A DNA stretch of 64,000 nucleotides from Alphaproteobacteria bacterium (GCA_028284945.1 JANQQJ010000024.1:62001-126000), one strand, 5' to 3'; counted from the stretch's first letter, positions 8,473 to 17,829 are shown. Notes: a model not told the origin generated them from the sequence alone. Translations and numbers: made by a program.

Positions 8473-9583
8473 CGATTGCCCATCTATCAAGTGCGGATTG
8501 ATCAAAGCTGAAGCCAAGCCCCGGCGTGGTCGGCAGCAGCAGGTCACCGTCCTCATATTTGAGTTGCGTATCAACCAGGTTGCGGAAATTCAGCACCTGA
8601 TCGTCAGGGAAGAACTCAACGAATTGCCCGTTGGGGTCAGCCGCCACCAGATGAACGTGCAGATCATGGAACCAGTGCGGACACATATTCACACCATAAC
8701 TGGCAGCGGTTGCCGAAATCCGGCGATATTCGCTGATTCCGCCACAGACGGCCGCATCGGTCTGCAATATGGCCGCGCCCTGTTTGTCCAGCAGTTCCTT
8801 GTGGCGCCAGCGCCCGGCTTCAATCTCGCCCGTCGCGACCGGTACCATGGTGCGTTGGGCCAGGGCGGCATGATTATCGATGTCGTCGGGGCTAAACGGC
8901 TCTTCGATCCAATAGGGATCATACGGTTCGTACCGCGCCATATAGCGCAGCGCCGTCGGCAGATCGGACCAGGCATTGTTGGCGTCCAGCATCAACAATA
9001 CATCCGGGCCAATCGCTTCGCGGGCGGCCGCGATGCGGTCTTCCTCGCCCTGCGGGTCCAGCCGGCCGATCTTCATTTTGACGGCCTTGAAGCCCAAAGC
9101 CACATAGGACGCCATCTCAGCACCCAGATCCTCCGGCGACTTGCCATCCAGATAGTAGCCGCCGCTGGCATAGGCAGGCACCCGGTCATCAGCATAGGCG
9201 CCGAGATACTTCCAGAGCGGCAAACCGGCGGCGCGTGCATTGCGATCCCAGAGCGCGACGTCAATAATGCTGAGCGCGCGCATCACCGAGCCGGTGCGCC
9301 CGTGCAGCAAGGCTTCCTGATACATCGCCTGCCAGTGGCCTTCGGTCCGATGCGGGTCTTCACCCACAAGCATGGGGGCAAAAAGGTCGCGTACAGCATG
9401 GGCGACCAGCGAGCCGCCCCGGCTGCCGCCATAGCAAAAGCCTATGCCTTTCAGACCATCAGACGTTCGCACACGGACGACCCCATAGTCGCGGGCGACA
9501 ACGTCCCGGGTCGCGAAGGACGTGGGATTATCCAACGGCACGCGGATGGTGCGCGCCTCAACGGCGGTAATCTTATGAGTCAT
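8459..9583 (-). CDS. Mandelate racemase/muconate lactonizing enzyme family protein (acid-sugar dehydratase-like)
   Basis: This 374-residue enolase-superfamily enzyme has KMK (K169/K171), metal ligands D200 (LDANNAW), E227/E228 (EEPF) and E253 (TGEIEAG), and D276 with H303 (CPHW) as the general acid/base pair on the opposite face. The mandelate racemase subgroup abstracts the proton next to a carboxylate, mainly to dehydrate sugar acids. It is coupled to the DapA-like lyase downstream. It is divergent from an amidohydrolase gene at 9733, with a 149-bp shared promoter region. Confidence 0.92.
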   Translation of the reverse strand: MTHKITAVEARTIRVPLDNPTSFATRDVVARDYGVVRVRTSDGLKGIGFCYGGSRGGSLVAHAVRDLFAPMLVGEDPHRTEGHWQAMYQEALLHGRTGSVMRALSIIDVALWDRNARAAGLPLWKYLGAYADDRVPAYASGGYYLDGKSPEDLGAEMASYVALGFKAVKMKIGRLDPQGEEDRIAAAREAIGPDVLLMLDANNAWSDLPTALRYMARYEPYDPYWIEEPFSPDDIDNHAALAQRTMVPVATGEIEAGRWRHKELLDKQGAAILQTDAAVCGGISEYRRISATAASYGVNMCPHWFHDLHVHLVAADPNGQFVEFFPDDQVLNFRNLVDTQLKYEDGDLLLPTTPGLGFSFDQSALDRWAIDDWS

Positions 9584-9638
9584 GGCCCCTCTTTAAGCCC
9601 GAACCCTATGCTTAACAACGCCATGCACTGGCTAATAC

Positions 9639-9672
9639 CGTTTCGCAAAGCAATTGAACGTTTCATGCAAAG
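9639..9672. promoter_or_regulatory. Direct repeat in a divergent promoter region
   Basis: CGTTTCGCAAAG (9639-9650) and CGTTTCATGCAAAG (9659-9672) start 20 bp apart, about two helical turns. They lie between the dehydratase gene (minus) and the amidohydrolase gene (plus), and could bind a regulator of one or both. No regulator can be assigned. Confidence 0.3.
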
Positions 9673-9732
9673 TCGGTGCATTTGCGGCATGCTACCTGTC
9701 GCATCTGATCATCAAACCCTGGAGAGGCCTGC

Positions 9733-11106
9733 GTGGAGAAGCAAACAGCGGACACTTTGATTACCGGTGCGACGATCGTCACCATGGATGCCGACCACAC
9801 CGTCATCAAGAACGGTGCGCTTGCCATTGACGGCAACACCATTGTTGGCGTCGGCCCCGTGTCCGACGTGTGCGCGGCCTTTGTGTCGGCCAATATCGTG
9901 GATGGCAGCCGTTTTGTGATCACGCCGGGGATGGTGAATGCCCATATTCACATCACCGGCGACCCGCTGACACAGGCCCATATGCCGGACGATCTGGACG
10001 GCGAATTCAATGACAAGCTGCAGCGCTGGGTCATGCCGCGCTACATGGCACACACCCCGGCCGACGAACATCTGTCAGCGCAGATGGCAGCACTTTCCAT
10101 GCTGCGGACCGGGACGACCTGTTTCATCGAAGCAGGCACCATCCGGTTTCTCGATGAGGTTGTCGATGGCCTGAACAGCATGGGCATGCGCGGCCGTGTC
10201 GGCATCTGGGTCGAAGGCCGGGCGTTTGACCCCGCAGAAGACCAAGCCGCGAAAATCGCTGATGCCATCAAGCTGATGGAAGACGAGGTTGCGCAATATC
10301 CTGCCAGCAACGGCGAACGTATCGCAGCCTGGCCCATTCTGGTTGGCCATTCCACCAACCCGGACGAGGTGTGGCTGGCGGCGAAAGAACTGGCTGATCA
10401 GCATAATCTGGGAATCTCTGCGCATATGAGCCCACGCGTTGCCGACCCGGACTGGTTCTTGAGCAATACCAACCGCCGGCCGCTGGAGCATCTGGCCGAC
10501 ATTGGTGTGCTGGGGCCCAATGTATCGCTGACCCACCTGGCCCAGATTGATGACAGCGAATTCGATATTCTGGTCGAAACCGGTACCAACGCCATCTGTT
10601 GCGCCCTGGCGGCGATGCGCGCATCCCAAGGCATTATCCCCAAGGGGTATTTCCCACGCATGGCGCGGTCCGGTGTCAAGATTATGCTGGGGTCTGATGG
10701 GTATGATTCCGACATGCTGCGGATCGGACAGCTGTTTTCAACAGCGTTCCGGGATGCCGAAGTTGATGTCAGCCTGTTTTCATCAGCCGAGATCATGTCG
10801 ATGCTGACCAGCCGCGCCGCGCAAGCGCTTGGCATGGCCGATCAGATCGGTTCGCTGGAGGTGGGCAAGAAAGCCGACCTGGTGGCCCACGACACTGACC
10901 GACCGGAGTGGTCGCCGGTTCTGAACCCCATGAACCAACTGGTCTGGGCCGCCGATGGCCGAAGCGTCCATAGCGTATGGGTGGATGGCGAGCGTGTCGT
11001 AGAAAACTATCGCAGCACGATGGTGGATGAGGCGAAGCTCTATGCCGATGCGCAGCAAGCCGGCGAAGCGATCATTGAGCGCAGCAATCTGCCGGCGATG
11101 GAATAG
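9733..11106 (+). CDS. Amidohydrolase family protein (cytosine deaminase/AtzA-like)
   Basis: The 457-residue protein has the metal-binding HxH in NAHIH (H71, H73), later histidines in SAHMS and LTHLAQ, and the metal-site Asp in GSDGYDSD. It ends with the short beta-domain typical of the chlorohydrolase/deaminase branch (KADLVAHD). The GTG start is supported by GGAGAGG at 9721-9727, 5 nt upstream. These enzymes hydrolyse C-N or C-Cl bonds in heterocycles or guanidine-like groups; the substrate here is unknown. It is convergent with the VOC gene, 6 bp apart. Confidence 0.9.
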   Translation: MEKQTADTLITGATIVTMDADHTVIKNGALAIDGNTIVGVGPVSDVCAAFVSANIVDGSRFVITPGMVNAHIHITGDPLTQAHMPDDLDGEFNDKLQRWVMPRYMAHTPADEHLSAQMAALSMLRTGTTCFIEAGTIRFLDEVVDGLNSMGMRGRVGIWVEGRAFDPAEDQAAKIADAIKLMEDEVAQYPASNGERIAAWPILVGHSTNPDEVWLAAKELADQHNLGISAHMSPRVADPDWFLSNTNRRPLEHLADIGVLGPNVSLTHLAQIDDSEFDILVETGTNAICCALAAMRASQGIIPKGYFPRMARSGVKIMLGSDGYDSDMLRIGQLFSTAFRDAEVDVSLFSSAEIMSMLTSRAAQALGMADQIGSLEVGKKADLVAHDTDRPEWSPVLNPMNQLVWAADGRSVHSVWVDGERVVENYRSTMVDEAKLYADAQQAGEAIIERSNLPAME

Positions 11107-11112
11107 CTTGCT

Positions 11113-11601
11113 CTAAGAGCCGTCACCCCAGACTTCGCGAGCCTTTTCATAGACGCCCTGATCGTAGGAAAACTCGATCGTGTTGCCGTCAGGGTCGTTC
11201 AGGAAACAGATATAGCCGACATGCTTCGGCATCTGCTGGGGACCCAGGGCGAGGCACCCGGATTCCTTACCCTTGGCAGCGATTTCGTCGACCTCTTCTT
11301 TCGAGGTAACCTCAATACCAATATGCGCGAAGGGCGCCAGGGTGGGGTGCTTGGCGGGCGCGAACGGGTCCTTACCTTCGAAAAATTGTGCCAGAACGAG
11401 GATAAACGGCTCTTCAGCCTGATTGGGATCGCCGAGCCAAACGCCCCGGCCAAACTTGTCTTCATTCTCTGCCAGGACTTCAAAAAACGTGTGCTTGGTG
11501 TACCAGGCAATAGACGCGTCAATATCGTTGACGTGCAAGGCCATATGAGTCCAACGCGGCCGTTTCGGGCCTATTGAATGGACGGCTTCTTCATCGGACA
11601 T
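11113..11601 (-). CDS. VOC (glyoxalase/dioxygenase fold) family protein
   Basis: This is a single VOC domain of 162 residues. MALHVNDIDASIAWYTKH opens the first half, and FAHIGIEVTS to FLNDPDGNTIEFSYD the second. Candidate metal ligands are the His in each half and the Glu in NTIEF. The family includes glyoxalase I, extradiol dioxygenases and epimerases, so the reaction is not assigned. It lies downstream of a TonB receptor on the same strand, 132 bp away and separated by a strong hairpin, so it may have its own promoter. Confidence 0.88.
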   Translation of the reverse strand: MSDEEAVHSIGPKRPRWTHMALHVNDIDASIAWYTKHTFFEVLAENEDKFGRGVWLGDPNQAEEPFILVLAQFFEGKDPFAPAKHPTLAPFAHIGIEVTSKEEVDEIAAKGKESGCLALGPQQMPKHVGYICFLNDPDGNTIEFSYDQGVYEKAREVWGDGS

Positions 11602-11691
11602 AGTTTAGTTCTCCAGGCCGGTCATCCGGCGGCAATGGCAATAATATCTCTTCCAGCCATCATGGTCAGTCTGATTCCAGGCGGCTTGGCC

Positions 11692-11722
11692 GGGCGCGCA
11701 CGCAGTTTTGCGGTACGCGCCC
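11692..11722 (-). terminator. Strong hairpin after the TonB receptor gene
   Basis: GGGCGCG (11692-11698) pairs with CGCGCCC (11716-11722), and an inner CGCA-GTTT-TGCG stem extends the fold. It begins 12 bp past the receptor stop codon. No T-run follows on the minus strand, so it may stabilise the 3' end or be a weak terminator. Confidence 0.45.
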
Positions 11723-11733
11723 AAGCCCAATGC

Positions 11734-14208
11734 CTAGAAAGTGACCTTGCCTGTGATCCGGAACTCCCGGCCACGGCCCGGGATAACCGCCACTTCCTCA
11801 TAGACGCCCTGGAGCGGCTGGAAGTACTTCTCGTCGAACAGATTATCGATCGTCGCGATGATGCTGAACATGCCAAATTCAGCAAAGACGGAAAGCCGGA
11901 AGTTGAAGTAGTCCGGCAGCACGATGGCGTCACGGATTTTACCGCCGGTCTTCGATACATAGGTACCGCCGAAGGTGGCGCCGAACTGGCCCCAATCGAA
12001 CTCGTCCGAGGTATAGGTGACGAACAGGGAGGCCACTGTTTCCGGAATAACGTTGCGGTCGTATCCACCGGCGAGTTCCGGCAAGCAGCTGGCATTAAGC
12101 GCTGCAAAAATACCGCCATAACCTTCTGCTGACGTCAGACCCGGCACATCCTGATGGGTTGGCGGAATAACGACGAACTCACCGCCATTGCCGAAACACG
12201 GACCTGGATCACTGATCTTGTATTCCTGAAGAGTAAGCGCGCCAGTAACACCCCAATTGTCGGTGACAACCCAGCGCATTTCAGCTTCAAAACCTTCACC
12301 GGTTTCAGTAAAGGGGTTGCCGACGGCATCAAGGACCGTCCGCTGCTGCCAATAGTAGGCCAATGAACCAACCAGAGTGCCATCCAACAGCGAGAACTTG
12401 ATGCCACCTTCGATCAGCTCTGAATCCGCAAGCAATTCACCCGCGCTCACTGGTCCCGGCTGGAATCCACCATTGGAGTTTTGCAGCGGGCTCGACGCGT
12501 CCGCATAGGTGAAATACGGAACAATCGAGTCATTGATATTGTAACTCAGGCTCGCTGACCAGGAGAACGCATCCTGATTGGCTTTGAAGAGCGTATTGGC
12601 CAGCGCAGGATTGAAGATGGTTGCGCCCGTATCGATCGACTTGGCGCTATAATGATCGTAGCGGCCATTCAGCAGCAGGCTCAAATCGCCGAACTGGAAG
12701 TCCGTGACCAAGGCAACGCCCGTAAGATCGAAGCTTGAGTCAAAGTTACTGTCCCAACCGATGCCGATGCCGCCAGGTTCGTCAGTAAAGGGCGTGTCCA
12801 GAATGTCGTTGCCTGTGGCACCATTTACCAAGTCCTGCCGATCGATCACCAGATAGCCGGACAGGAAGTTCTCCCGCAGTTCGGAGTCATAGTGACGGTG
12901 ATCAACTTGGGCATGGACATCGACTTCAAAGCCGTTGCCACCGTTGATGTTGAATTGATAGGCACCGCGAATCTCCCAGACGCTGACATCATGTTCAGCG
13001 GCAAATCCGGTTGACTGGCCGATTCTGGCCTCCAGATCGTCATAGAAAAATTCCAGGCTGAAAATCGACCCATCGCTGAACTCGTATTCCGCATCGAAAT
13101 AGATCGCGTAGGTGTCGGAATCCTGTAGTTCATTGTCTTCCGTCAGCAACACTGTCCGGCGGTCAAGCTGGGCGGTCCCCACACCCTGATCCAGAACATA
13201 AGCGTCAGGCAGGAAGAAGAACCCAAAGTCAATCAACGTACGAATGTTTGACGTGCCAAAGAAGGTGCCGACGACCGCGTCGATTTCGTTCGGCGTCAAA
13301 CGGCCATTGCCATCGAGATCCTGAAGGTCCGTGTCACGGCCGGTGATATAGGTGCCATTATCGATCAGGTCTTGGGTAACGCGGTTCCAACCAGGCGTTT
13401 GAAAATAGCCCTCAGAGTGATGGTACTGACCGCCGATTTCGACCCGGAAATTCTCCGAGAAGTCGTGGCTGAAAGAAGCCTGGACCAACTGATGTTCTGG
13501 TCGTCTGTTGCGATAGAAGCTCTTGGAGTCGTCTATTTCAGCATAGACGGAAACCGCAGTTTCGCGGCCGGCCATCAGGAAAGGTAGGTGCAGCTCGACA
13601 GAAGCGTTCTTCTTGCTGTAGCTGCCGCCGGTCAGCTCCACGCTGCCCGTCGGTCCGTCGTCAGCCGTCAGGCCAGCAGACCGCGCCGTCTTGGGATAGT
13701 AGTTCAGAAAACCGCCAATCCGTCCACCACCATAAATCGCGGGCGCCGGACCGCGAATGATCTCGACATGAGAGGTCGCGCCAACCGGTGTTGGGAAGAA
13801 CCCATTGTTAACCGCACGCTTGAAGCCACGGAAATAATTGTCGCCGATCGACCCACGAACACTGATCGCGCCAGGAACACCAAAGAAACTGCCGCCAAAT
13901 GTACCAGGTGTGGTCGTGATGAAGTCGTCGATATCTTCAATACCGTAACGGTCAATCGTCGTGTCAGTGACAATGCTGAATGACCGCGGTGTTTCTAATA
14001 CCGAGCGATCAAGTCCAAACATTGAATCAGTCGCCTGGTCTTCCAAAAGGCCGACGGGGTCGGCAATGACCGTAATAGTCTCGGTGTTGGACGTATCTGT
14101 TGATGCGGGGGCCTCGTCACCCTGGGCCATTGCCTGTGAGGACATTGCACCAAAAAGCAGCGCTGCCATGGCAGGCGCAACCAATCGTTTAGCGGGGGCG
14201 GTTGTCAT
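11734..14208 (-). CDS. TonB-dependent outer-membrane receptor 1
   Basis: This 824-residue protein has a signal peptide (cleavage probably after SSQAMAQ), a likely TonB box around ETITVIADP, and a plug domain with VEIIRGPAPAIYGGG. The long beta-barrel ends FRITGKVTF, with a terminal Phe as usual. It imports a large or scarce ligand across the outer membrane using TonB energy. The plug begins ETPRSFSIVTDTTIDRYG, as in siderophore-type receptors. However, the gene has a LacI-type operator on its promoter and lies next to lacI and rbsK, which argues for a carbohydrate-related ligand. The ligand is unresolved. Confidence 0.95.
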   Translation of the reverse strand: MTTAPAKRLVAPAMAALLFGAMSSQAMAQGDEAPASTDTSNTETITVIADPVGLLEDQATDSMFGLDRSVLETPRSFSIVTDTTIDRYGIEDIDDFITTTPGTFGGSFFGVPGAISVRGSIGDNYFRGFKRAVNNGFFPTPVGATSHVEIIRGPAPAIYGGGRIGGFLNYYPKTARSAGLTADDGPTGSVELTGGSYSKKNASVELHLPFLMAGRETAVSVYAEIDDSKSFYRNRRPEHQLVQASFSHDFSENFRVEIGGQYHHSEGYFQTPGWNRVTQDLIDNGTYITGRDTDLQDLDGNGRLTPNEIDAVVGTFFGTSNIRTLIDFGFFFLPDAYVLDQGVGTAQLDRRTVLLTEDNELQDSDTYAIYFDAEYEFSDGSIFSLEFFYDDLEARIGQSTGFAAEHDVSVWEIRGAYQFNINGGNGFEVDVHAQVDHRHYDSELRENFLSGYLVIDRQDLVNGATGNDILDTPFTDEPGGIGIGWDSNFDSSFDLTGVALVTDFQFGDLSLLLNGRYDHYSAKSIDTGATIFNPALANTLFKANQDAFSWSASLSYNINDSIVPYFTYADASSPLQNSNGGFQPGPVSAGELLADSELIEGGIKFSLLDGTLVGSLAYYWQQRTVLDAVGNPFTETGEGFEAEMRWVVTDNWGVTGALTLQEYKISDPGPCFGNGGEFVVIPPTHQDVPGLTSAEGYGGIFAALNASCLPELAGGYDRNVIPETVASLFVTYTSDEFDWGQFGATFGGTYVSKTGGKIRDAIVLPDYFNFRLSVFAEFGMFSIIATIDNLFDEKYFQPLQGVYEEVAVIPGRGREFRITGKVTF

Positions 14209-14398
14209 TCTTTAACTCCCTTAATCCTATTGCGAGGCCGGAAACGAAGTGTCCCGTTGGCCCCATACCAAAGCGTGCCATCGCTCCCCAAGTCAGCGGG
14301 TTGGCGACAACGTCTCTCCAGCACTTTTCTCCACACCGGGTATCCCTTTCTGGGATTTGTAGCTTATCCGGGCACTTTTCTTGCGGTTCTGATGCCGC

Positions 14399-14442
14399 TT
14401 AATCGATTAACGAATATTGCGGGGTTCTGTATTTGCTGTCAA
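14399..14442 (-). promoter_or_regulatory. TonB receptor promoter with overlapping LacI-type operator
   Basis: Read on the minus strand, TTGACA (plus 14437-14442) is followed after 18 bp by AATATT (14413-14418). Two bases further comes the perfect 12-bp palindrome TTAATCGATTAA (14399-14410), centred where transcription should start. The central CG and the position fit a LacI-family repressor site. The gap 14209-14516 holds no gene that I can see; this promoter is its main content. Confidence 0.6.
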
Positions 14443-14516
14443 GCAGACCAAGCCCCTGTCGTAATGCTTGGCTGGCTTGTGTGTCTTTCCTGCATCACGC
14501 ATCGCGGGCCAAGCGG

Positions 14517-15515
14517 TCAATTCGCAGCGTGCAGCGATCCGCGTACGATCACGTCCGTCGCAAGCGACATATTCACCACCGGGGCCTCATCCCCCATGAT
14601 CCGGCGGATCAACAGCGCTGACGCTTCCTTGCCCAGCGCCGTGAGCGGCTGGCGCACGGTGGCCAGCCCGGGAATTGAATGCCGTGCCCACAAAATATCA
14701 TCGAAGCCAATGACCGAGACGTCCTCGGGAATATTGCGGCCCAATTCGTGCAATGCCCGCATGACGCCCAACGCGATAAAGTCGTTCCCACAGACAATCA
14801 CCGTTGCGGCGTTGTCACGGAGCTTGGCCTGTGTCGCGTCTGAAAGCGTAATCGTGAACGGGTTCTCAACTTCCCAGTCAATAACAGCGCGGTCGCCGAT
14901 GCGCTCGACAAAGCCCTGGCGGCGCTGGCGTGCTCGCGATAATGACTGGGGGCCCGCGACAATCGCAATATGACTATGGCCTAATGCCAAGACTTGGTCT
15001 GCAACCAGCGCGCCGCCTGCATAGTGATCCGATGAGATCGTGTCATAATTGGGCAACGGCCGGTCGACCACGACGATGGGCACATCGCCCCGAAACTCTT
15101 CCAGGCTGTCATGTTCAGTCGCCGGGCACCAGACGATCCCTTCAACGCCCCGGCGGATGAGGTCGTCTGCACTATCGCGCTCAGTTTCCACGGTGCCTTC
15201 AGAATCAACCAGAAAAACCGCATAACCTGCTTCACGCGCCGCGCTCTGAACCGCCTGCGCGAGTTCAGGAAAAAACGGGTTGCTGAGATCAGGCAGGATC
15301 AGGCCGATGCTGAGTGTCTGGCCGGTCCGGGTCGCGCGCGCCACATGATTGACCCGGTAACCAACAGCCTTTGCGGTGTCGCGCACCCGTTTTTGAACCG
15401 CCGCGCTGACAGACCCAGTACCGTTCAGAACATAGGATACCGTGGCTGCAGAGACCCCGGCCTCGCGCGCAATATCCTGAAGTGTTGGTCGATTTCGGCG
15501 CTGCGTCTTTTTCAT
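14517..15515 (-). CDS. LacI family transcriptional repressor
   Basis: The N-terminal helix-turn-helix and hinge are classical: TLQDIAREAGVSAATVSYVLNG, then NHVARATRTGQT. The rest is the periplasmic-binding-protein-like effector domain (SIGLILPDLSNPFFPEL to VSVIGFDD). The effector is usually a sugar or sugar derivative. I prefer the ATG at 15515 (MKKTQRR), which puts the helix-turn-helix at the normal distance; the frame is open to 15551 with no better ribosome site. The gene is divergent from ribokinase, and a perfect CG-centred palindrome lies between them, which suggests autoregulation and control of rbsK and of the TonB receptor downstream. Confidence 0.93.
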   Translation of the reverse strand: MKKTQRRNRPTLQDIAREAGVSAATVSYVLNGTGSVSAAVQKRVRDTAKAVGYRVNHVARATRTGQTLSIGLILPDLSNPFFPELAQAVQSAAREAGYAVFLVDSEGTVETERDSADDLIRRGVEGIVWCPATEHDSLEEFRGDVPIVVVDRPLPNYDTISSDHYAGGALVADQVLALGHSHIAIVAGPQSLSRARQRRQGFVERIGDRAVIDWEVENPFTITLSDATQAKLRDNAATVIVCGNDFIALGVMRALHELGRNIPEDVSVIGFDDILWARHSIPGLATVRQPLTALGKEASALLIRRIMGDEAPVVNMSLATDVIVRGSLHAAN

Positions 15516-15599
15516 GTGTTTGTTGGCGCTTCCCAAATATCCCCGCCCCATCTTGGTGTTTGATGGGTTGTCGCGCCCAATCGGCGCCCGCAGAAAGAC

Positions 15600-15611
15600 T
15601 TAAACGTTTAA
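15600..15611. promoter_or_regulatory. LacI-type operator in the lacI/rbsK divergent promoter
   Basis: TTAAACGTTTAA is a perfect 12-bp palindrome with a central CG. It differs from the TonB-receptor site at 14399 only in the base pair flanking the CG. A weak plus-strand promoter, TTTAAA-N16-TACAAG (15607-15634), overlaps it. Confidence 0.6.
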
Positions 15612-15664
15612 ACTTTTTACCTGCGTGGTACAAGATGGCGAAACATGGGAAGGAGTGGACCGCC

Positions 15665-16579
15665 ATGCGCATTGCCGTGGTCGGCAGCATCAATACTGAC
15701 CTCACCATCCGCGTGCCCCACATCGCTGCGCGGAACGAGACTGTTGTGGGAACCGGCAATTTCGTCATCGCGCAGGGCGGTAAGGGCGCCAATCAAGCCG
15801 TCGCGGCCGCAGCAGCGGGCGGCGATGTCGCGATGATCGGTATGGTTGGTGATGATGGGTTCGGAGCCGATGCGATTGCCAGCATTGAAGCGGCCGGCGT
15901 CAATTGCGACCACATCGTCCGGTCCGGCAACCATTCCACTGGTCTGGCGTCGATCCTGGTCGACGAAAATGGCGACAATGCCATTGCCGTCGCACCGGGC
16001 GCTAATGATGGCGTAACCCCTGCGATGATCGAACGGTCAGAAAGCATCATCCGCGATGCCGGCATTCTGGTGGTGCAGCTTGAAATACCCAATGACCCCG
16101 TTAACGCTGCGGTTCGTATCGCAAAGCGGCATGACACGAAGGTCATTCTAAATCCGGCGCCCGCCCGGCCTGAAGGGCTGGACTGTCTTGCCAGCGTCGA
16201 TTTTGTCACACCCAATGAGCCGGAAGCGCTGGCCCTGACCGGTGTCTCAACCGATGCCACTGGCGGGCCTGCAGAGATTGCCGGTGCCCTGATGGCCAAG
16301 GGTATCGACCATGTCGCACTGACGCTGGGTGCCCGCGGATGTTTTATTGCACAGCGTGATATGACCAAAGCGATTGACGCGCCGGTTGTAGAGTCCGTCG
16401 ACACCACCGGGGCCGGCGACGCATTTACCGGGTTTCTAGCCGCATCGCTTGCCAAGGGGCTAGGGTTTGAACAGGCCTCGCAGATTGCCGTTGCGGCTGC
16501 GTCCTTGTCGGTCACCCGTGAGGGCGCGCGGACGAACCTGCCAACATGGGACGAGGTCGAAGCGTTTCAGAACGGCTAA
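15665..16579 (+). CDS. rbsK: Ribokinase-like PfkB carbohydrate kinase
   Basis: This 304-residue protein begins MRIAVVGSINTDL and has the ribokinase glycine block GGKGANQAVA and the PfkB C-terminal signature DTTGAGDAFTG with the catalytic Asp. It phosphorylates ribose or a related sugar. I chose the ATG at 15665, where GGAAGGAG lies upstream and the family N-terminus begins; the frame is open much further. It overlaps the 3' end of the convergent MFS gene by 4 bp. No ribose ABC transporter is nearby, so the TonB receptor or the MFS protein may supply the substrate. Confidence 0.92.
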   Translation: MRIAVVGSINTDLTIRVPHIAARNETVVGTGNFVIAQGGKGANQAVAAAAAGGDVAMIGMVGDDGFGADAIASIEAAGVNCDHIVRSGNHSTGLASILVDENGDNAIAVAPGANDGVTPAMIERSESIIRDAGILVVQLEIPNDPVNAAVRIAKRHDTKVILNPAPARPEGLDCLASVDFVTPNEPEALALTGVSTDATGGPAEIAGALMAKGIDHVALTLGARGCFIAQRDMTKAIDAPVVESVDTTGAGDAFTGFLAASLAKGLGFEQASQIAVAAASLSVTREGARTNLPTWDEVEAFQNG

Positions 16580-17829
16580 ACGCCTGCGTTTTCGCTCTGG
16601 TCCGCCTTCACCGGCGGCTTCATCAAGATCGACGCGATCAAGACAAGGCACAAGACGCCTGCATAGACCAGGAACAGTCCACCAAAGCTGCCGAATGTGT
16701 CGCCAAAGTAACCACCGAGGATCGGCCCGGCTGCCGCCACGCTGGTGAGAAGGTGAAGCGTGCCGAAGAGCTCGGGATTGTTGTCCGGTCCGAAATAGTT
16801 CAGCAGCAGGACCGCTGTTGCAAATAGGCACATGCCGTAGCCAAACCCTTCACCGATAGCAAATATCGCAATGGTTACGGGATCATCGGCATAAGCCAGC
16901 GCAATCATACCAACCACTTCTGCTGCAAGGGCAGCAACCAACAGCCACTTCGGATCGATCTTAGTCGCCAACGCGCCGCCAAGCGCCCGGGCCAGCGAGT
17001 TGACCGCCTGATGCGCGCTCAACGCGCCGGCAGCGAAAGCGATAGAGACGCCCATATTGCCCATATGCGTTGCCGCCCATGAGTTCATGGTAACCGCCGC
17101 AAACAGCGTTACCGTCATCGCAATGCTAATGATCGCGAACTGCGGCGTACGGACGGCATCCCGGAAGGTCCAGCTAACCTTCGTCCGGTAGACGCGGGCA
17201 GATAGTTTTTCTTCCTTGGGCGGTGTGCCCCCCTCGTCATCATAGCCAGCGGGCATATTGCGAATCAGAAGCGCGGCACCAACGGACAGTACGACGACGG
17301 ATACGCACATCACCCACCAGTGATATCGCCAGGACTCTGTCAGTGCGACGATGGCCGGCACCATGCTCGGCCCGATAATGCCGCCCAGGCCGCCAATGGT
17401 AAAATAGGCCCCGATGGCGAAGGACTGCCGGTCCGGCACCCAGCGGTTGATCACATAAATGCCGGGAACAGATGCCAGCTGCGTATAGCCTAGACCCGCC
17501 AGTCCGGCACCAATCAGATAAGGGTAGAGCCCCTGGGTTGTCGCCAGCAGGCCGAACCCCAACCCCATCGCGGCGCCGCCGGTGAGAAATGTTCCCTTGA
17601 TGCCGATTTTCCGAATCGTCCAGGCGGGCAACTGCCCTGCAAGACCGACCATTAACGCCAGGATCGTAAAGCCGAGTCCTGCTTGCGTGTAATCGAGCCC
17701 AAGCTCCTCCACCATGAACGGAAAGACCACGCCCAGCGACGTAAAAGTCGAGGCAGTGATGAAAAGGAAAAGCGCGCTGACAATGCCAAAGGGAATCCAG
17801 CGATAATAGCCTGGAGACGCATCGCTCAT
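16576..17829 (-). CDS. MFS transporter
   Basis: About 417 residues with some twelve hydrophobic segments and major-facilitator features such as the loop KIGIKGTFLTGG between the second and third segments. The charged central loop after AALLIRNMPAGYDDEGG is typical. I chose the ATG at 17829 (MSDASPGYYRWIPF) because a short leader ORF with its own ribosome site ends exactly there in an ATGA overlap. The in-frame ATG at 17880 would lie almost on top of that ribosome site. Its promoter matches that of hyuAB, so the cargo may be the hydantoin- or oxoproline-like substrate of that operon. Confidence 0.9.
   Translation of the reverse strand: MSDASPGYYRWIPFGIVSALFLFITASTFTSLGVVFPFMVEELGLDYTQAGLGFTILALMVGLAGQLPAWTIRKIGIKGTFLTGGAAMGLGFGLLATTQGLYPYLIGAGLAGLGYTQLASVPGIYVINRWVPDRQSFAIGAYFTIGGLGGIIGPSMVPAIVALTESWRYHWWVMCVSVVVLSVGAALLIRNMPAGYDDEGGTPPKEEKLSARVYRTKVSWTFRDAVRTPQFAIISIAMTVTLFAAVTMNSWAATHMGNMGVSIAFAAGALSAHQAVNSLARALGGALATKIDPKWLLVAALAAEVVGMIALAYADDPVTIAIFAIGEGFGYGMCLFATAVLLLNYFGPDNNPELFGTLHLLTSVAAAGPILGGYFGDTFGSFGGLFLVYAGVLCLVLIASILMKPPVKADQSENAGV

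Noticed and set aside
8399-9760. A 453-codon plus-strand frame over the enolase-superfamily gene
   Set aside because: It is antisense to a gene with all catalytic residues in place and also runs into the next promoter region.
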